DNA of 64,000 bases from the NCBI RefSeq assembly GCF_010731755.1, contig NZ_AP022589.1, positions 2,976,001-3,040,000 on the forward strand, read 5' to 3'. This document shows positions 52,109 to 60,974 of the stretch, in pieces. This stretch comes from Mycolicibacter minnesotensis (GTDB lineage Bacteria; Actinomycetota; Actinomycetes; Mycobacteriales; Mycobacteriaceae). Every line of letters starts with the position of its first letter. Within the stretch, counting starts at the first letter, position 1. Both the position numbers and the translations under genes were made by a program. A model generated the notes under the pieces. It saw nothing but the letters and a program-made list of their open reading frames with translations. It was not told the DNA's origin and did no database searches.

Positions 52109-54058
52109 TTGAGCAGCACGAACAGCCGGACCCGACCGAGTGACGGCGGTCCCGCACGCCCCGCCGATCCGATCAACCCGTGGAATGCCCTGTGGGCGAT
52201 GATGCTGGGCTTCTTCGTGATCCTGGTCGACTCCACGATCGTGGCGGTCGCCAACCCCAGCATCATGTCCGCGCTCGATATCGGCTACGACACGGTGATC
52301 TGGGTGACCAGCGCCTATCTGCTGGGCTACGCCGTACCCCTGCTGGTCGCCGGTCGTCTGGGCGATCAGTTCGGCCCGAAGAACCTCTACCTGATCGGCC
52401 TGGCGGTGTTCACCGCAGCGTCCCTGTGGTGCGGTCTGGCCGGCGGTATCGACACATTGATCGCGGCACGGGCGGTTCAAGGCGTCGGGGCCGCCCTGCT
52501 GACCCCGCAAACCCTGTCTGTCATCACCCGCACCTTTCCTCCGGAACGACGCGGCGCGGCGATGAGTGTTTGGGGCGCGACCGCCGGAGTGGCCACGCTG
52601 GTCGGCCCGCTGGCCGGCGGTGTCCTGGTGGACCGGCTGGGCTGGGAGTGGATCTTCTTCGTCAACGTCCCGATCGGCATCGTCGGCCTGGTGCTGGCCA
52701 TGGTGCTGATTCCCGACCTGCCGGTGAACCGGCACAGATTCGACCTGCTCGGCGTGGCGCTGTCGGGCCTCGGAATGTTCCTGCTGGTCTTTGCTCTGCA
52801 GGAGGGTGAGTCCCAGGGGTGGGCGCCATGGATCTGGGCGCAGGTCATCGGTGGCCTGTGCTGCCTGGTGGCCTTCGTCTACTGGCAGTCGGCCACCCGG
52901 GGCGAGCCGCTGGTCCCGCTGCGCATCTTCGATGACCGTGACTTCGGCCTGGCCAACCTCGGGGTGGCCGTCATCGGCTTTGCGGTCACCGGGATGGTGC
53001 TGCCGGTGATGTTCTACGCACAGGTGGTGTGCGGCATGTCACCTACCCGGTCGGCGCTGCTGACCGCGCCCATGGCGATCGCCAGCGGAGTGCTGGCCCC
53101 GGTCGTGGGAAAGATCGTCGACCGGGCACATCCGCGGACCGTGGTCGGATTCGGTTTCTCGATGCTGGCGATCGCACTCACCTGGCTGTCGATCGAGATG
53201 ACGCCCGTGACCCCCATCTGGCGGCTTGTGCTGCCATTCGTGGCAGTCGGTGTCGGCATGGCCTTCATCTGGGCGCCGCTGGCCGCCACCGCCACCCGCA
53301 ACCTCGCGTCGCAGCTGGCCGGTGCCGGGTCCGGGGTGTACAACGCCACGCGGCAAGTCGGGGCGGTGTTGGGCAGTGCTGGGATGGCTGCCTTCATGAC
53401 GTCAAGGATCGCGGCGAACCTGCCGCCGATGCCCGACGGCCTGCAGGCGGAGCATCCCGCGGCGGTCGTGCAGGTGCCTGAGTTCCTGCATGAGCCGTTT
53501 GCGATGGCGATGTCGGAAGCGACGCTGCTGCCGGCGTTTGTGGCGCTGTTTGGGGTGGTCGCCGCGTTGTTCATGGTCGGGTTCTCCGCGCGCCCCGCTC
53601 GCCGTGAACTCGTTCTTATCGACGCCGACGAGCCTGACGACGCCTACCAGGTTGAGGAGGCCTTCGAGCCCGAGGAGGCCTTCGAGTCCGAAGGCCTGAG
53701 TCCCGCACGCCGGGTTGACGAGCCCACCGAGCCCATCCCGGCCGTCGCACCGCCGCGCCAGCTGCCCAACCGGCAGGAGATTGCCGAAGACCCCGCGACC
53801 GAACCGCTGACCGTCGAGCGCGCGCCGGCCCGGATGGTCCGGGCGGCACTCGAACCGGTGTCTGTGCAGCGCAATGGCTTTCATGTCGATGCCGGACGAC
53901 ACTTTCATTCGCTCAGCGACGGGGCAGCGGCACCCGACGTGCTCGCGAAATTCGGGATCACCAGCCACAGTCCCACGCGCCGCAATCGGCACTATCGACA
54001 AGATCCCGACGACACCGACGCCTTCGGGCGGCATATGCGTCGCGACAGCCGCCACTAG
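52109..54058 (+). CDS. DHA2-type (14-helix) MFS drug exporter with long cytoplasmic tail
   Basis: A 649-residue EmrB/QacA-family antiporter. The first helix holds the DHA2 motif [40 protein letters not shown] is the loop 2-3 motif A, and motif C is in the fifth helix ([20 protein letters not shown]). Fourteen helices end near residue 500. The remaining ~150 residues are hydrophilic, with a duplicated EEAFE unit (15-bp direct repeats at 53654-53668 and 53672-53686). Counterpart of Rv1250 (579 aa). TTG 52109 is used because GAGGGGAGGGG lies upstream. It ends 3 bp from convergent lprE. Confidence 0.9.
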   Translation: MSSTNSRTRPSDGGPARPADPINPWNALWAMMLGFFVILVDSTIVAVANPSIMSALDIGYDTVIWVTSAYLLGYAVPLLVAGRLGDQFGPKNLYLIGLAVFTAASLWCGLAGGIDTLIAARAVQGVGAALLTPQTLSVITRTFPPERRGAAMSVWGATAGVATLVGPLAGGVLVDRLGWEWIFFVNVPIGIVGLVLAMVLIPDLPVNRHRFDLLGVALSGLGMFLLVFALQEGESQGWAPWIWAQVIGGLCCLVAFVYWQSATRGEPLVPLRIFDDRDFGLANLGVAVIGFAVTGMVLPVMFYAQVVCGMSPTRSALLTAPMAIASGVLAPVVGKIVDRAHPRTVVGFGFSMLAIALTWLSIEMTPVTPIWRLVLPFVAVGVGMAFIWAPLAATATRNLASQLAGAGSGVYNATRQVGAVLGSAGMAAFMTSRIAANLPPMPDGLQAEHPAAVVQVPEFLHEPFAMAMSEATLLPAFVALFGVVAALFMVGFSARPARRELVLIDADEPDDAYQVEEAFEPEEAFESEGLSPARRVDEPTEPIPAVAPPRQLPNRQEIAEDPATEPLTVERAPARMVRAALEPVSVQRNGFHVDAGRHFHSLSDGAAAPDVLAKFGITSHSPTRRNRHYRQDPDDTDAFGRHMRRDSRH

Positions 54059-54061
54059 ACC

Positions 54062-54619
54062 TCAGCGGGCGGTGTTGCCGACGACCTCCACGCCTGAGCC
54101 GTTCCAGTGGAACTTCACCAACCCGGTCAACCCCGGTATACCGCTGGAATTCTGTAGGGCCACCGTGTCGCCGGTGCAGTGCGCCAGGTCGATGCCGCTG
54201 AATCCGTAGGTGTCCACCACGGATTGGGGCAGGAATTCCCCGCGGTGAAACAGCACCGCACGAGTGCTCGGATGTTCGGCGTTGGTGTTGGCCTTCACGA
54301 TCACCGCCGAGATATCGGCACACGTGTTGTAGTTGCCGGCCAGCGGCTCGGGGCTCCATGGTTGGCCACTACGCGGATCGCGGGGCAGGTCCGAGACGGC
54401 CTTGGCGATCTGCGGGGCAGCCAGATCGACCGCGCACGGATCGGCGGGTGCCGGGCTGCTCGACGGAGCGGAAACCGAGCTGGGCGCCGCCGGGGGCGGC
54501 GCGGCCGGGCTGGTGTTCTGCGGCGTCTTGGCGACAGTGGAGTCACCCGAGCCGCAACCGGCCAGCAACGCGGTGGCCAGCGTGGCGATCAGGACGGACG
54601 GTTTGTGGACACCCGGCAC
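54062..54619 (-). CDS. lprE: Lipoprotein LprE
   Basis: A 185-residue lipoprotein. The signal peptide ends in TALLAGC with the lipidated Cys near residue 20, followed by a Ser/Pro/Ala-rich linker and a DUF3558-like mature domain with DPCAVDLAAPQIAKAVSDLP, GNYNTCADISAVIVK, and HCTGDTVALQN. Three Cys in the mature part can form disulfides. Counterpart of Rv1252c. GTG 54619 gives the family N-terminus Met-Pro-Gly-Val. Role unknown; divergent from deaD. Confidence 0.9.
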   Translation of the reverse strand: MPGVHKPSVLIATLATALLAGCGSGDSTVAKTPQNTSPAAPPPAAPSSVSAPSSSPAPADPCAVDLAAPQIAKAVSDLPRDPRSGQPWSPEPLAGNYNTCADISAVIVKANTNAEHPSTRAVLFHRGEFLPQSVVDTYGFSGIDLAHCTGDTVALQNSSGIPGLTGLVKFHWNGSGVEVVGNTAR

Positions 54620-54701
54620 ACGGGCACCGTACCGCTGACTTCCGGCCGCGGACCAACTGCGGCATGGGGAGCGCGTCTTTACCCGTAGACTGCTAAGCGC
54701 T

Positions 54702-56453
54702 ATGACCTCGTCTGATACCCCCTCTGAGCCGTTCCCGGACCCCACCGTGTCTTTCGCTGACTCGCCCGACCCGAGCTTCGCCGACCTGCAGATCCACCCC
54801 TCGGTGCTCAAGGCCGTCGCTGATGTCGGCTACGAGACGCCCTCGGCGATTCAGGCTGCCACCATTCCAGCACTGCTGGAGGGCTCCGATGTCGTCGGAC
54901 TCGCGCAGACCGGCACCGGCAAGACTGCCGCATTCGCCATTCCGATCCTGTCGCGCATCGACACCTCCAGTAAAGCCACCCAGGCGTTGGTGCTGGCGCC
55001 GACCCGCGAACTCGCCCTGCAGGTCGCCGAGGCGTTCGGGCGCTACGGTGCGCACCTGCCGCGCATCAATGTGCTGCCGATCTACGGCGGCGCTTCCTAC
55101 ACGGTGCAGCTGTCTGGGCTCAAGCGCGGCGCGCAGGTGGTGGTCGGCACTCCGGGCCGGGTCATCGACCACCTGGAGCGCGGCAGCCTGGACTTGTCGC
55201 ACCTGGACTATCTGGTGCTCGACGAGGCCGACGAGATGCTGGCGATGGGTTTCGCCGAGGACGTCGAACGCATCCTGGCCGACACCCCTGAGTACAAGCA
55301 GGTGGCCCTGTTCTCGGCGACCATGCCCTCGGCCATTCGCCGCATCACCAACAAGTACCTGCATGACCCGGTGGAAGTCACGGTCAAGGCCAAGACCGCG
55401 ACCGCGGAGAACATCACCCAGCGCTACATCGAGGTGGCCGGCCCGCGGAAGATGGACGCGCTGACCAGAGTTCTCGAGGTCGAATCCTTCGAGGCGATGA
55501 TCGTGTTCGTCCGCACCAAGCAGGCCACCGAGGAGGTCGCCGAAAAGCTGCGTGCCCGAGGGTTTGCCGCGGCGGCCATCAACGGTGACATCGCGCAGGC
55601 ACAGCGCGAGCGCACCATCGCGGCGTTGAAGAACGGCACCATCGACATTCTGGTAGCCACCGACGTCGCCGCTCGCGGACTGGATGTGGAGCGCATCTCC
55701 CACGTCGTCAACTACGACATTCCCAACGACCCCGAGGCCTACGTGCACCGCATCGGTCGCACGGGGCGGGCCGGGCGGTCGGGGACCGCACTGCTGTTCG
55801 TCAACCCGCGGGAACGTCACCTGCTCAGGCTGATCGAGAAGGTGACGCGCCAGAAGCTGGTGGAAGCCGAGCTGCCCAGCGTCGACGACGTCAATGCCCA
55901 GCGGGTGGCCAAGTTCGCCGACGCGATCACCAACCATCTCGGTGCCTCGAGTATCGAGCTGTTCCGCCGCCTGGTCGAGGACTACAGCCGCGAGCACAAC
56001 GTGCCGATGGCCGACATTGCCGCCGCACTGGCTGTGCAGTCCCGCGACGGCGAGGCGTTCCTGATGGTGGAACCGCCGCCGGACAAGCGACGCGAGCGCG
56101 CCAAGCCGGATCGTGACGGCGGCCGGGACGACCGCAAGGGTGACCGCAAGGGCCCGCCGAAGGATGGATTCGCCACCTACCGGATCGCGGTCGGTAAACG
56201 GCACAAGGTAAATCCGGGCGCGATCGTCGGGGCGCTGGCCAATGAGGGCGGATTGAATCGCAGCGATTTCGGCGCCATCAGCATCAAGGTGGACCACTCG
56301 CTGGTGGAGCTGCCGGCCAAGCTTTCCGGCGCGACCCTGAAAGCTTTGGAGAACACCAGAATTCAGGGCCAGTTGATCAACATGCGTCGCGAGCGGCCCT
56401 CCGGTAAGCCCGAACGTCGCGGCGAAGGTGGGTACCGGAAACGGACCGAATGA
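54702..56453 (+). CDS. deaD: DEAD-box ATP-dependent RNA helicase
   Basis: A 583-residue DEAD-box helicase. It has AQTGTGKT (residues 68-75), PTRELA (100-105), GTPGR (149-153), DEAD (174-177), SAT (205-207), and HRIGRTGRAGR in the second RecA domain. The C-terminus holds a charged linker and a DbpA-type RNA-binding domain (YRIAVGKRHKVNPGAIVGAL). It unwinds RNA in ribosome assembly and cold adaptation. Counterpart of Rv1253. TAGACT (54686-54691) lies ten bases before the ATG, so the 5' leader is very short. The stop overlaps the acyltransferase start. Confidence 0.95.
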   Translation: MTSSDTPSEPFPDPTVSFADSPDPSFADLQIHPSVLKAVADVGYETPSAIQAATIPALLEGSDVVGLAQTGTGKTAAFAIPILSRIDTSSKATQALVLAPTRELALQVAEAFGRYGAHLPRINVLPIYGGASYTVQLSGLKRGAQVVVGTPGRVIDHLERGSLDLSHLDYLVLDEADEMLAMGFAEDVERILADTPEYKQVALFSATMPSAIRRITNKYLHDPVEVTVKAKTATAENITQRYIEVAGPRKMDALTRVLEVESFEAMIVFVRTKQATEEVAEKLRARGFAAAAINGDIAQAQRERTIAALKNGTIDILVATDVAARGLDVERISHVVNYDIPNDPEAYVHRIGRTGRAGRSGTALLFVNPRERHLLRLIEKVTRQKLVEAELPSVDDVNAQRVAKFADAITNHLGASSIELFRRLVEDYSREHNVPMADIAAALAVQSRDGEAFLMVEPPPDKRRERAKPDRDGGRDDRKGDRKGPPKDGFATYRIAVGKRHKVNPGAIVGALANEGGLNRSDFGAISIKVDHSLVELPAKLSGATLKALENTRIQGQLINMRRERPSGKPERRGEGGYRKRTE

Positions 56454-57634
56454 CCTTGCCGCGCGACGAGGTCGCCCAGGGCGGGCTGGAGCAGGTCGCT
56501 GGAGTGGATCGGGTCGCGTCGCTGACCGGTGTGCGCGCGGTGGCTGCGATCCTGGTGGTCGGAACGCATGCGGCCTACACCACCGGCAAGTACACCCACG
56601 GCTACGCCGGACTGCTGGGTTCCCGGATGGAGATCGGCGTGCCGATCTTCTTCGTGCTCTCCGGCTTCCTGTTGTTCCAGCCGTGGGTGCGGGCCACCGC
56701 TTTCGGGGGGCCGGCCCCCTCGGTGCGCCGGTATGCCTGGCATCGGGTGCGGCGCATCATGCCGGCTTATGTGGTCACGGTGCTGTTGGCCTATGTGATC
56801 TATCACTACCGCACCGCGGGCCCGAACCCCGGCCATAACTGGATCGGGCTGCTCCGCAACCTGACGTTCACCCAGATCTATACCGACAACTACATGTTCG
56901 GCTACCTGCATCAGGGGCTCACCCAGATGTGGAGCCTCGCAGTGGAAGTCGCCTTCTACGTGGTGTTGCCCCTGTTGGCGTACCTGACGTTGGTCGTGTT
57001 GTGCCGCCGGCAGTGGCGCCCGGGGCTGCTGCTGGTCGGGCTGGCCGCCGCGGCGGCCATCACCCCGGCCTGGTTGACGCTGGTACACACCACCGACTTC
57101 CTGCCCGACGGTGCCCGGCTGTGGCTGCCGGGCTACCTGGCCTGGTTCGTCGGCGGCATGGTCTTGGCGGTGCTGCAGGCCATGGGCGTGCGTTGCTATG
57201 GCTTCGTGGCGCTTCCGTTGGCGCTCATCTGCTACCTGATCGCGTCCACACCCATCGCCGGACAGCCCACCACCTCACCGTCCGAACTGTCCGAGGCGCT
57301 GGTCAAGGCGGGGTTCTACGCGGTGATCGCCGCCTTGCTGGTGGCGCCGCTGGCGTTGGGCAACCGCGGCTGGTACGCGCGGTTGCTGGCCAGTCGGCCG
57401 ATGGTGTGGCTGGGGGAGATCTCCTACGAGATCTTCCTGGTGCACCTGGTGTTGATGGAGGTGGCGATGGTGTGCGTGCTGCGTGCTCCGGTCTACACCG
57501 GATCGATGCTGGGCCTGTTCGTCGTCACCATGGTGATCACGGTGCCGGTGTCGTGGCTACTGCACCGGCTCACCCGGGTGCGGAGTCGAGTGGCCCCGAC
57601 GTTCTCGCCCTCCCGCCCCTTCCGCCGAGCGTGA
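56450..57634 (+). CDS. Acyltransferase-3 family membrane protein (Rv1254-like)
   Basis: A 394-residue integral membrane O-acyltransferase (OafA-like) with about ten helices. The conserved N-terminal RVASLTGVRAVAAILVVGTH carries the His and Arg of the family, and GVPIFFVLSGFLLFQPW is the second motif. It likely transfers acyl groups to a sugar or lipid in the envelope; the substrate is unknown. The ATG overlaps the deaD stop by 4 bp (ATGA). Its own stop lies inside the first of two tandem terminator-like hairpins. Confidence 0.88.
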   Translation: MTLPRDEVAQGGLEQVAGVDRVASLTGVRAVAAILVVGTHAAYTTGKYTHGYAGLLGSRMEIGVPIFFVLSGFLLFQPWVRATAFGGPAPSVRRYAWHRVRRIMPAYVVTVLLAYVIYHYRTAGPNPGHNWIGLLRNLTFTQIYTDNYMFGYLHQGLTQMWSLAVEVAFYVVLPLLAYLTLVVLCRRQWRPGLLLVGLAAAAAITPAWLTLVHTTDFLPDGARLWLPGYLAWFVGGMVLAVLQAMGVRCYGFVALPLALICYLIASTPIAGQPTTSPSELSEALVKAGFYAVIAALLVAPLALGNRGWYARLLASRPMVWLGEISYEIFLVHLVLMEVAMVCVLRAPVYTGSMLGLFVVTMVITVPVSWLLHRLTRVRSRVAPTFSPSRPFRRA

Positions 57635-57678
57635 AGTTGCCTTCACGCTCACGGGTCGAACGTGAAGCTGACTTCACG
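57627..57678. terminator. Tandem bidirectional hairpins between convergent genes
   Basis: GAGCGTGAAG-TTGC-CTTCACGCTC (57627-57650) and CGTGAAG-CTGA-CTTCACG (57661-57678) are two copies of one hairpin, 11 bp apart. The first overlaps the acyltransferase stop codon. The convergent placement and the perfect stems support a shared terminator for both strands. GTGAAG-type hairpins recur in mycobacterial gaps, as I recall. Confidence 0.7.
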
Positions 57679-57702
57679 CTCGGCGGGCGATTTGGCCGGA
57701 GG

Positions 57703-58290
57703 CTACGCAGACCGCGCCGTCGACGAGACGACGACCGGTACCACGAACTGCGCCAGCATCTCTCGCTCGTCGTCGGCGTCGCGTCCCGGAAAGCTCAGTA
57801 GCGACGTCACCACCCGGACCACCCAGCGGGCGCGTTGCTGCTGTGCCGCGTCGCTGTCGTCGGTGCCCAATGCCGACAGGAACGACGCCACCATCACGGT
57901 GATCACGTCGGACTGGGCGGCCATCGTGGCACCGATCTGCGGTCCGTTCTCGGTGAACCACGACGCCAGCGCCGGGTTTCCCCGCACCAATGCCAGCGAC
58001 TCGGTCATACCGGTGATCAACCGTTGCGCGGGGTCGTTGATGCCGGCCAGGCGCTGGGTCAGTTCGCGGTAGAGCGCGTTGGCCCACCGATGCACATAGG
58101 CGGTGTGTAGCGCGTCGCGGCTCTCGAAGTAGCGGTAGAGGGTGGCGCGGGAGCAGCCGGCGGCGCGGGCGACCTCATTCATGCCCACCGCGGCCGGATC
58201 GTGCTCGGCGAACAGCTTCTCGGCGGCGTCGAGAATCTTCTCCGCTGCCAGCTCACCGCGCTGATCCGACAGCCAGGCCCGGCCGGCCAT
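57703..58290 (-). CDS. TetR-family regulator (Rv1255c-like)
   Basis: A 195-residue TetR protein with HTH in KILDAAEKLFAEHDPAAVGM and RAAGCSRATLYRYFESRDAL. ATG 58290 overlaps the cyp130 stop by one base (TGATG), so it is the second gene of the cyp130 operon. A 9-bp palindrome straddles the cyp130 start and may be its operator. The ligand may be the P450 substrate or product. Confidence 0.9.
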   Translation of the reverse strand: MAGRAWLSDQRGELAAEKILDAAEKLFAEHDPAAVGMNEVARAAGCSRATLYRYFESRDALHTAYVHRWANALYRELTQRLAGINDPAQRLITGMTESLALVRGNPALASWFTENGPQIGATMAAQSDVITVMVASFLSALGTDDSDAAQQQRARWVVRVVTSLLSFPGRDADDEREMLAQFVVPVVVSSTARSA

Positions 58291-59513
58291 CACGATCCGG
58301 CGGTGAAGGGTACCGACAGTGGGCGGCGCACGTAACTGCCGCCGGCCCAGACGATCCCGGACTCGTCGATCGTGTAGTCCGGGCAGCGGGCCAGCAACTC
58401 TTCGAGCGCCACCCGTGCTTGCATCCGGGCTGCCTGGTTGCCGATGCAATGGTGCGCGCCGTAGCTGAAGGTGAGGATCTGGTGTGGTTTGCGCGCCACG
58501 TTGAGCTCACCGGCGTCCGGTCCGAATTGGCGTTCGTCGCGGTTGCCCGAGCCGTAGAGCAGCAGCACCTTGCGGTTCGCCGGAATGGTGGTGTCGCCGA
58601 TGGTGACGTCGCGGGTGGTGGTGCGCGACAGTCCCTGCACCGGGGACGTCAGCCGCAGCAGCTCTTCCACGGCGTCACGGATGCGCTCCGGCTGCTCGAT
58701 GAGCAACTGGCGCTGATCGCGGTGTTGCTGGAGCAGTTGTACGGACCCGCCGAGCATGCCGGTCGTCGTGTCGTTGCCGCCGGTCACCATGGTGAAGGTG
58801 AAGGCCAGTACCGACAGCAGTCCCTGGATGTCGCCGTCGGCGCCGATCCCGGCCGCCACCAGATGCGAGACAGTGTCGTCCTGCGGGTCGGTGCGGCGAC
58901 GTTCGATCAGCCCGGTGAAGTAGCCCATCATCTCGCCGATCGCCTCCCCGGCCGAGGCGACGCCGTCCGGGTTGACCGTGGCCGCGACCACCGCGTCGGT
59001 CCAGCCGTCGAATTGGCCGCGGTCCTCCTCGGGAACCCCCAGGTAGTGCGCGACCACCATCGACGGCAGCGGCTTGAACAGTTCGCCGACGATGTCGCCG
59101 GTACCACCGTTGGCCCGCAGTCGCTCCAGGCGCTCGACCACGAACTCGCGCACCTTCGGTTCCAGCAACTCCACCTGCCGCGGCATGAATCCCCGGGCCA
59201 CCAGCTTGCGAAACTCGGTGTGCACCGGCGGGTCCTGCATCACCATGGGCGGATTGTCGGCCAGGCCGATCATTTCGAGCTCGCGATAGTTGACCGTCAG
59301 CCCCTGAGCGGAGGAGAACGTCTCGTGGTCGGCGGCTGCCGCCCAGATGTCGGCATGCCGGGACAGCACGTAGTAGTCCTGGTCGGGTGCCTCCGGCGGG
59401 ACCACGCGGTGGACCGGGTCGTGATCGCGCAACGCGGCGTACATCGGCCACGGGTTGGGCCAGGTTTCAGCGGTGCCGAGCTCAAACTTCGGATGAGACA
59501 TCGTGGTCGTCAT
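58290..59513 (-). CDS. cyp130: Cytochrome P450 CYP130
   Basis: A 407-residue P450. The heme ligand is Cys356 in FSYGAHHCIG, the I-helix oxygen-activation motif is GGNDTT (245-250) with Gly in place of the usual Ala, as in CYP130 of M. tuberculosis, and the ExxR pair is Glu284/Arg287. The close match to Rv1256c supports the family assignment. The natural substrate is unknown; CYP130 binds azoles and arylamines. ATG 59513 is supported by a promoter whose transcript would begin at the ATG. Electron donors are not encoded nearby. Confidence 0.94.
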   Translation of the reverse strand: MTTTMSHPKFELGTAETWPNPWPMYAALRDHDPVHRVVPPEAPDQDYYVLSRHADIWAAAADHETFSSAQGLTVNYRELEMIGLADNPPMVMQDPPVHTEFRKLVARGFMPRQVELLEPKVREFVVERLERLRANGGTGDIVGELFKPLPSMVVAHYLGVPEEDRGQFDGWTDAVVAATVNPDGVASAGEAIGEMMGYFTGLIERRRTDPQDDTVSHLVAAGIGADGDIQGLLSVLAFTFTMVTGGNDTTTGMLGGSVQLLQQHRDQRQLLIEQPERIRDAVEELLRLTSPVQGLSRTTTRDVTIGDTTIPANRKVLLLYGSGNRDERQFGPDAGELNVARKPHQILTFSYGAHHCIGNQAARMQARVALEELLARCPDYTIDESGIVWAGGSYVRRPLSVPFTAGS

Positions 59514-59549
59514 GTCTCATTGATACGACAGCATACATGCGAGTGTCAA
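59493..59549 (-). promoter_or_regulatory. Leaderless cyp130 promoter with overlapping palindrome
   Basis: On the minus strand TTGACA (59544-59549) and TATCAA (59520-59525), 18 bp apart, end six bases before the ATG at 59513. The inverted repeat ATGAGACAT-N10-ATGTCTCAT (59493-59501, 59512-59520) abuts the -10 and covers +1 and the first codons. The TetR gene in the same operon is the likely binder. Confidence 0.7.
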
Positions 59550-59557
59550 TGGTGGGT

Positions 59558-60925
59558 TCAGATCCCCGACCCGGGATTGAGGATGCCCAGGGGATCGAGC
59601 GCTGCTTTGACCCGCTGGTTCAGTGCCATCACGTCAGGTCCCAGCTGCTCACCCAGCCACGGCCGCTTCAACCGCCCCACGCCGTGCTCGCCGGTGATCG
59701 TGCCCCCCAACGCCAAAGCCAGGTCCATGATCTCGCCGTAGGCGAGTTCGGCGCGCCGCACCTGATCGGGGTCCCGCGGGTCATGCACGATCAGCGGGTG
59801 GGTGTTGCCGTCGCCGGCGTGCGCGATCACTGAGATCAGCAACTGGCGCTCCTCGGCGATCTTCTCGATGCCGGTGATCAGCTCCGCCAGCCTCGGCACC
59901 GGCACCCCGACGTCTTCCAGCAGCAACGGCCCCTTCGCCTCGACCGCCGGGATGCAGAATCGCCGGGCCGCCACGAATCCTTCGGCCTCGACCGGGTCGT
60001 CGGTGGAGAACACCTCCTTGGCGTGGTGTTCGGCGAACACCCGTGCCATCAACTCGACATCTTCGGCGCCGGCGTGGCCACGCTCGTCAGAGGCCGCCAC
60101 CAGCATGGCGGCGGCGTCGCGATCCAGGCCCATGCGCAGTTGGTCCTCGACGGCGTTGATCGCCGCGGCATCCATGAACTCCAGCATCGACGGGCGCAGC
60201 CGACCGGACACGTCGAGCACCGCGTCGGCCGCCGCGGTCACCGAGTCGAAGGTGGCCACCACCACCGAGGAGGCCGGCTGCGCGGGCAACAGCCGCAGGG
60301 TCACCTCGGTGACCACGCCGAGGGTGCCTTCACTGCCGACGAAAAGCTTGGTCAGGGAGAGCCCGGCGACGTCCTTGAGCCGTGGCCCGCCCAGTCGCAC
60401 CGCGGTTCCGTCGGCCAGCACCACTTGCAGGCCCAGCACGTAGTCGGTGGTCACGCCGTACTTGACGCAGCACAGGCCGCCGGCGTTGGTAGCGATGTTG
60501 CCGCCGATGCTGCAGATCTCGAACGACGACGGATCTGGGGGATACCACAACCCGTGCGCCGCGACGGCCTTCTTCACCTCGGCGTTGAGCAGGCCGGGCT
60601 GGCAGACCGCGGTCCGGGTGACGGGGTCGACGGTGATCTCACGCATCTTCTCGGTGCAGAGCACGATCCCGCCGTCGATCGCGGTGGCCCCGCCGGACAG
60701 GCCGGTCCCGGCGCCGCGAGTGACCACGGGCACCTGGTGGGCGGTGGCCCACCGCAGTACCTGTTGCACCTGTTCGGTGCGCAGCGGGCGGACCACCGCC
60801 AGGGGTTCACCGGCGGACGGGTCCAGGGCTTTGTCTTGGCGATAACCCGCGGTGATCGTGGGGTCGGTGACCACCATGCCCTCGGGGAGCTCGGCTGTCA
60901 GCTGGGTCAGCGCGTCGGCGTTCAC
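59558..60925 (-). CDS. FAD-linked oxidase, GlcD-type 2-hydroxyacid dehydrogenase (Rv1257c-like)
   Basis: A 455-residue flavoprotein, exactly the length of Rv1257c with the GTG start at 60925. The FAD_binding_4 (PCMH) domain has PVVTRGAGTGLSGGATAIDG, SIGGNIATNAGGLCCVKYGV, and KLFVGSEGTLGVVTEVTLRL. The C-terminal FAD-oxidase domain has IAHAGDGNTHPLI and GTITGEHGVGRLKRPWL. The substrate is probably a D-2-hydroxyacid such as glycolate or lactate, inferred from family. It is 44 bp upstream of cyp130 on the same strand, but cyp130 has its own promoter. Confidence 0.9.
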   Translation of the reverse strand: MNADALTQLTAELPEGMVVTDPTITAGYRQDKALDPSAGEPLAVVRPLRTEQVQQVLRWATAHQVPVVTRGAGTGLSGGATAIDGGIVLCTEKMREITVDPVTRTAVCQPGLLNAEVKKAVAAHGLWYPPDPSSFEICSIGGNIATNAGGLCCVKYGVTTDYVLGLQVVLADGTAVRLGGPRLKDVAGLSLTKLFVGSEGTLGVVTEVTLRLLPAQPASSVVVATFDSVTAAADAVLDVSGRLRPSMLEFMDAAAINAVEDQLRMGLDRDAAAMLVAASDERGHAGAEDVELMARVFAEHHAKEVFSTDDPVEAEGFVAARRFCIPAVEAKGPLLLEDVGVPVPRLAELITGIEKIAEERQLLISVIAHAGDGNTHPLIVHDPRDPDQVRRAELAYGEIMDLALALGGTITGEHGVGRLKRPWLGEQLGPDVMALNQRVKAALDPLGILNPGSGI

Positions 60926-60974
60926 GCAGGTGATCCTAGCTGCGGCGTCGGGTCGCACGCCCCTGGTGACGGCC

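Noticed and set aside
52063..52140. 25-codon GTG frame overlapping the MFS start
   Set aside because: No ribosome site of its own and no conserved feature; the purine-rich stretch serves the TTG start of the MFS gene.
54693..56297. 534-codon open frame antisense to deaD
   Set aside because: deaD is intact with all helicase motifs on the other strand; the antisense frame is compositional.
58419..59741. 440-codon frame antisense to cyp130
   Set aside because: No domain and no start context; cyp130 is complete with heme and I-helix motifs.
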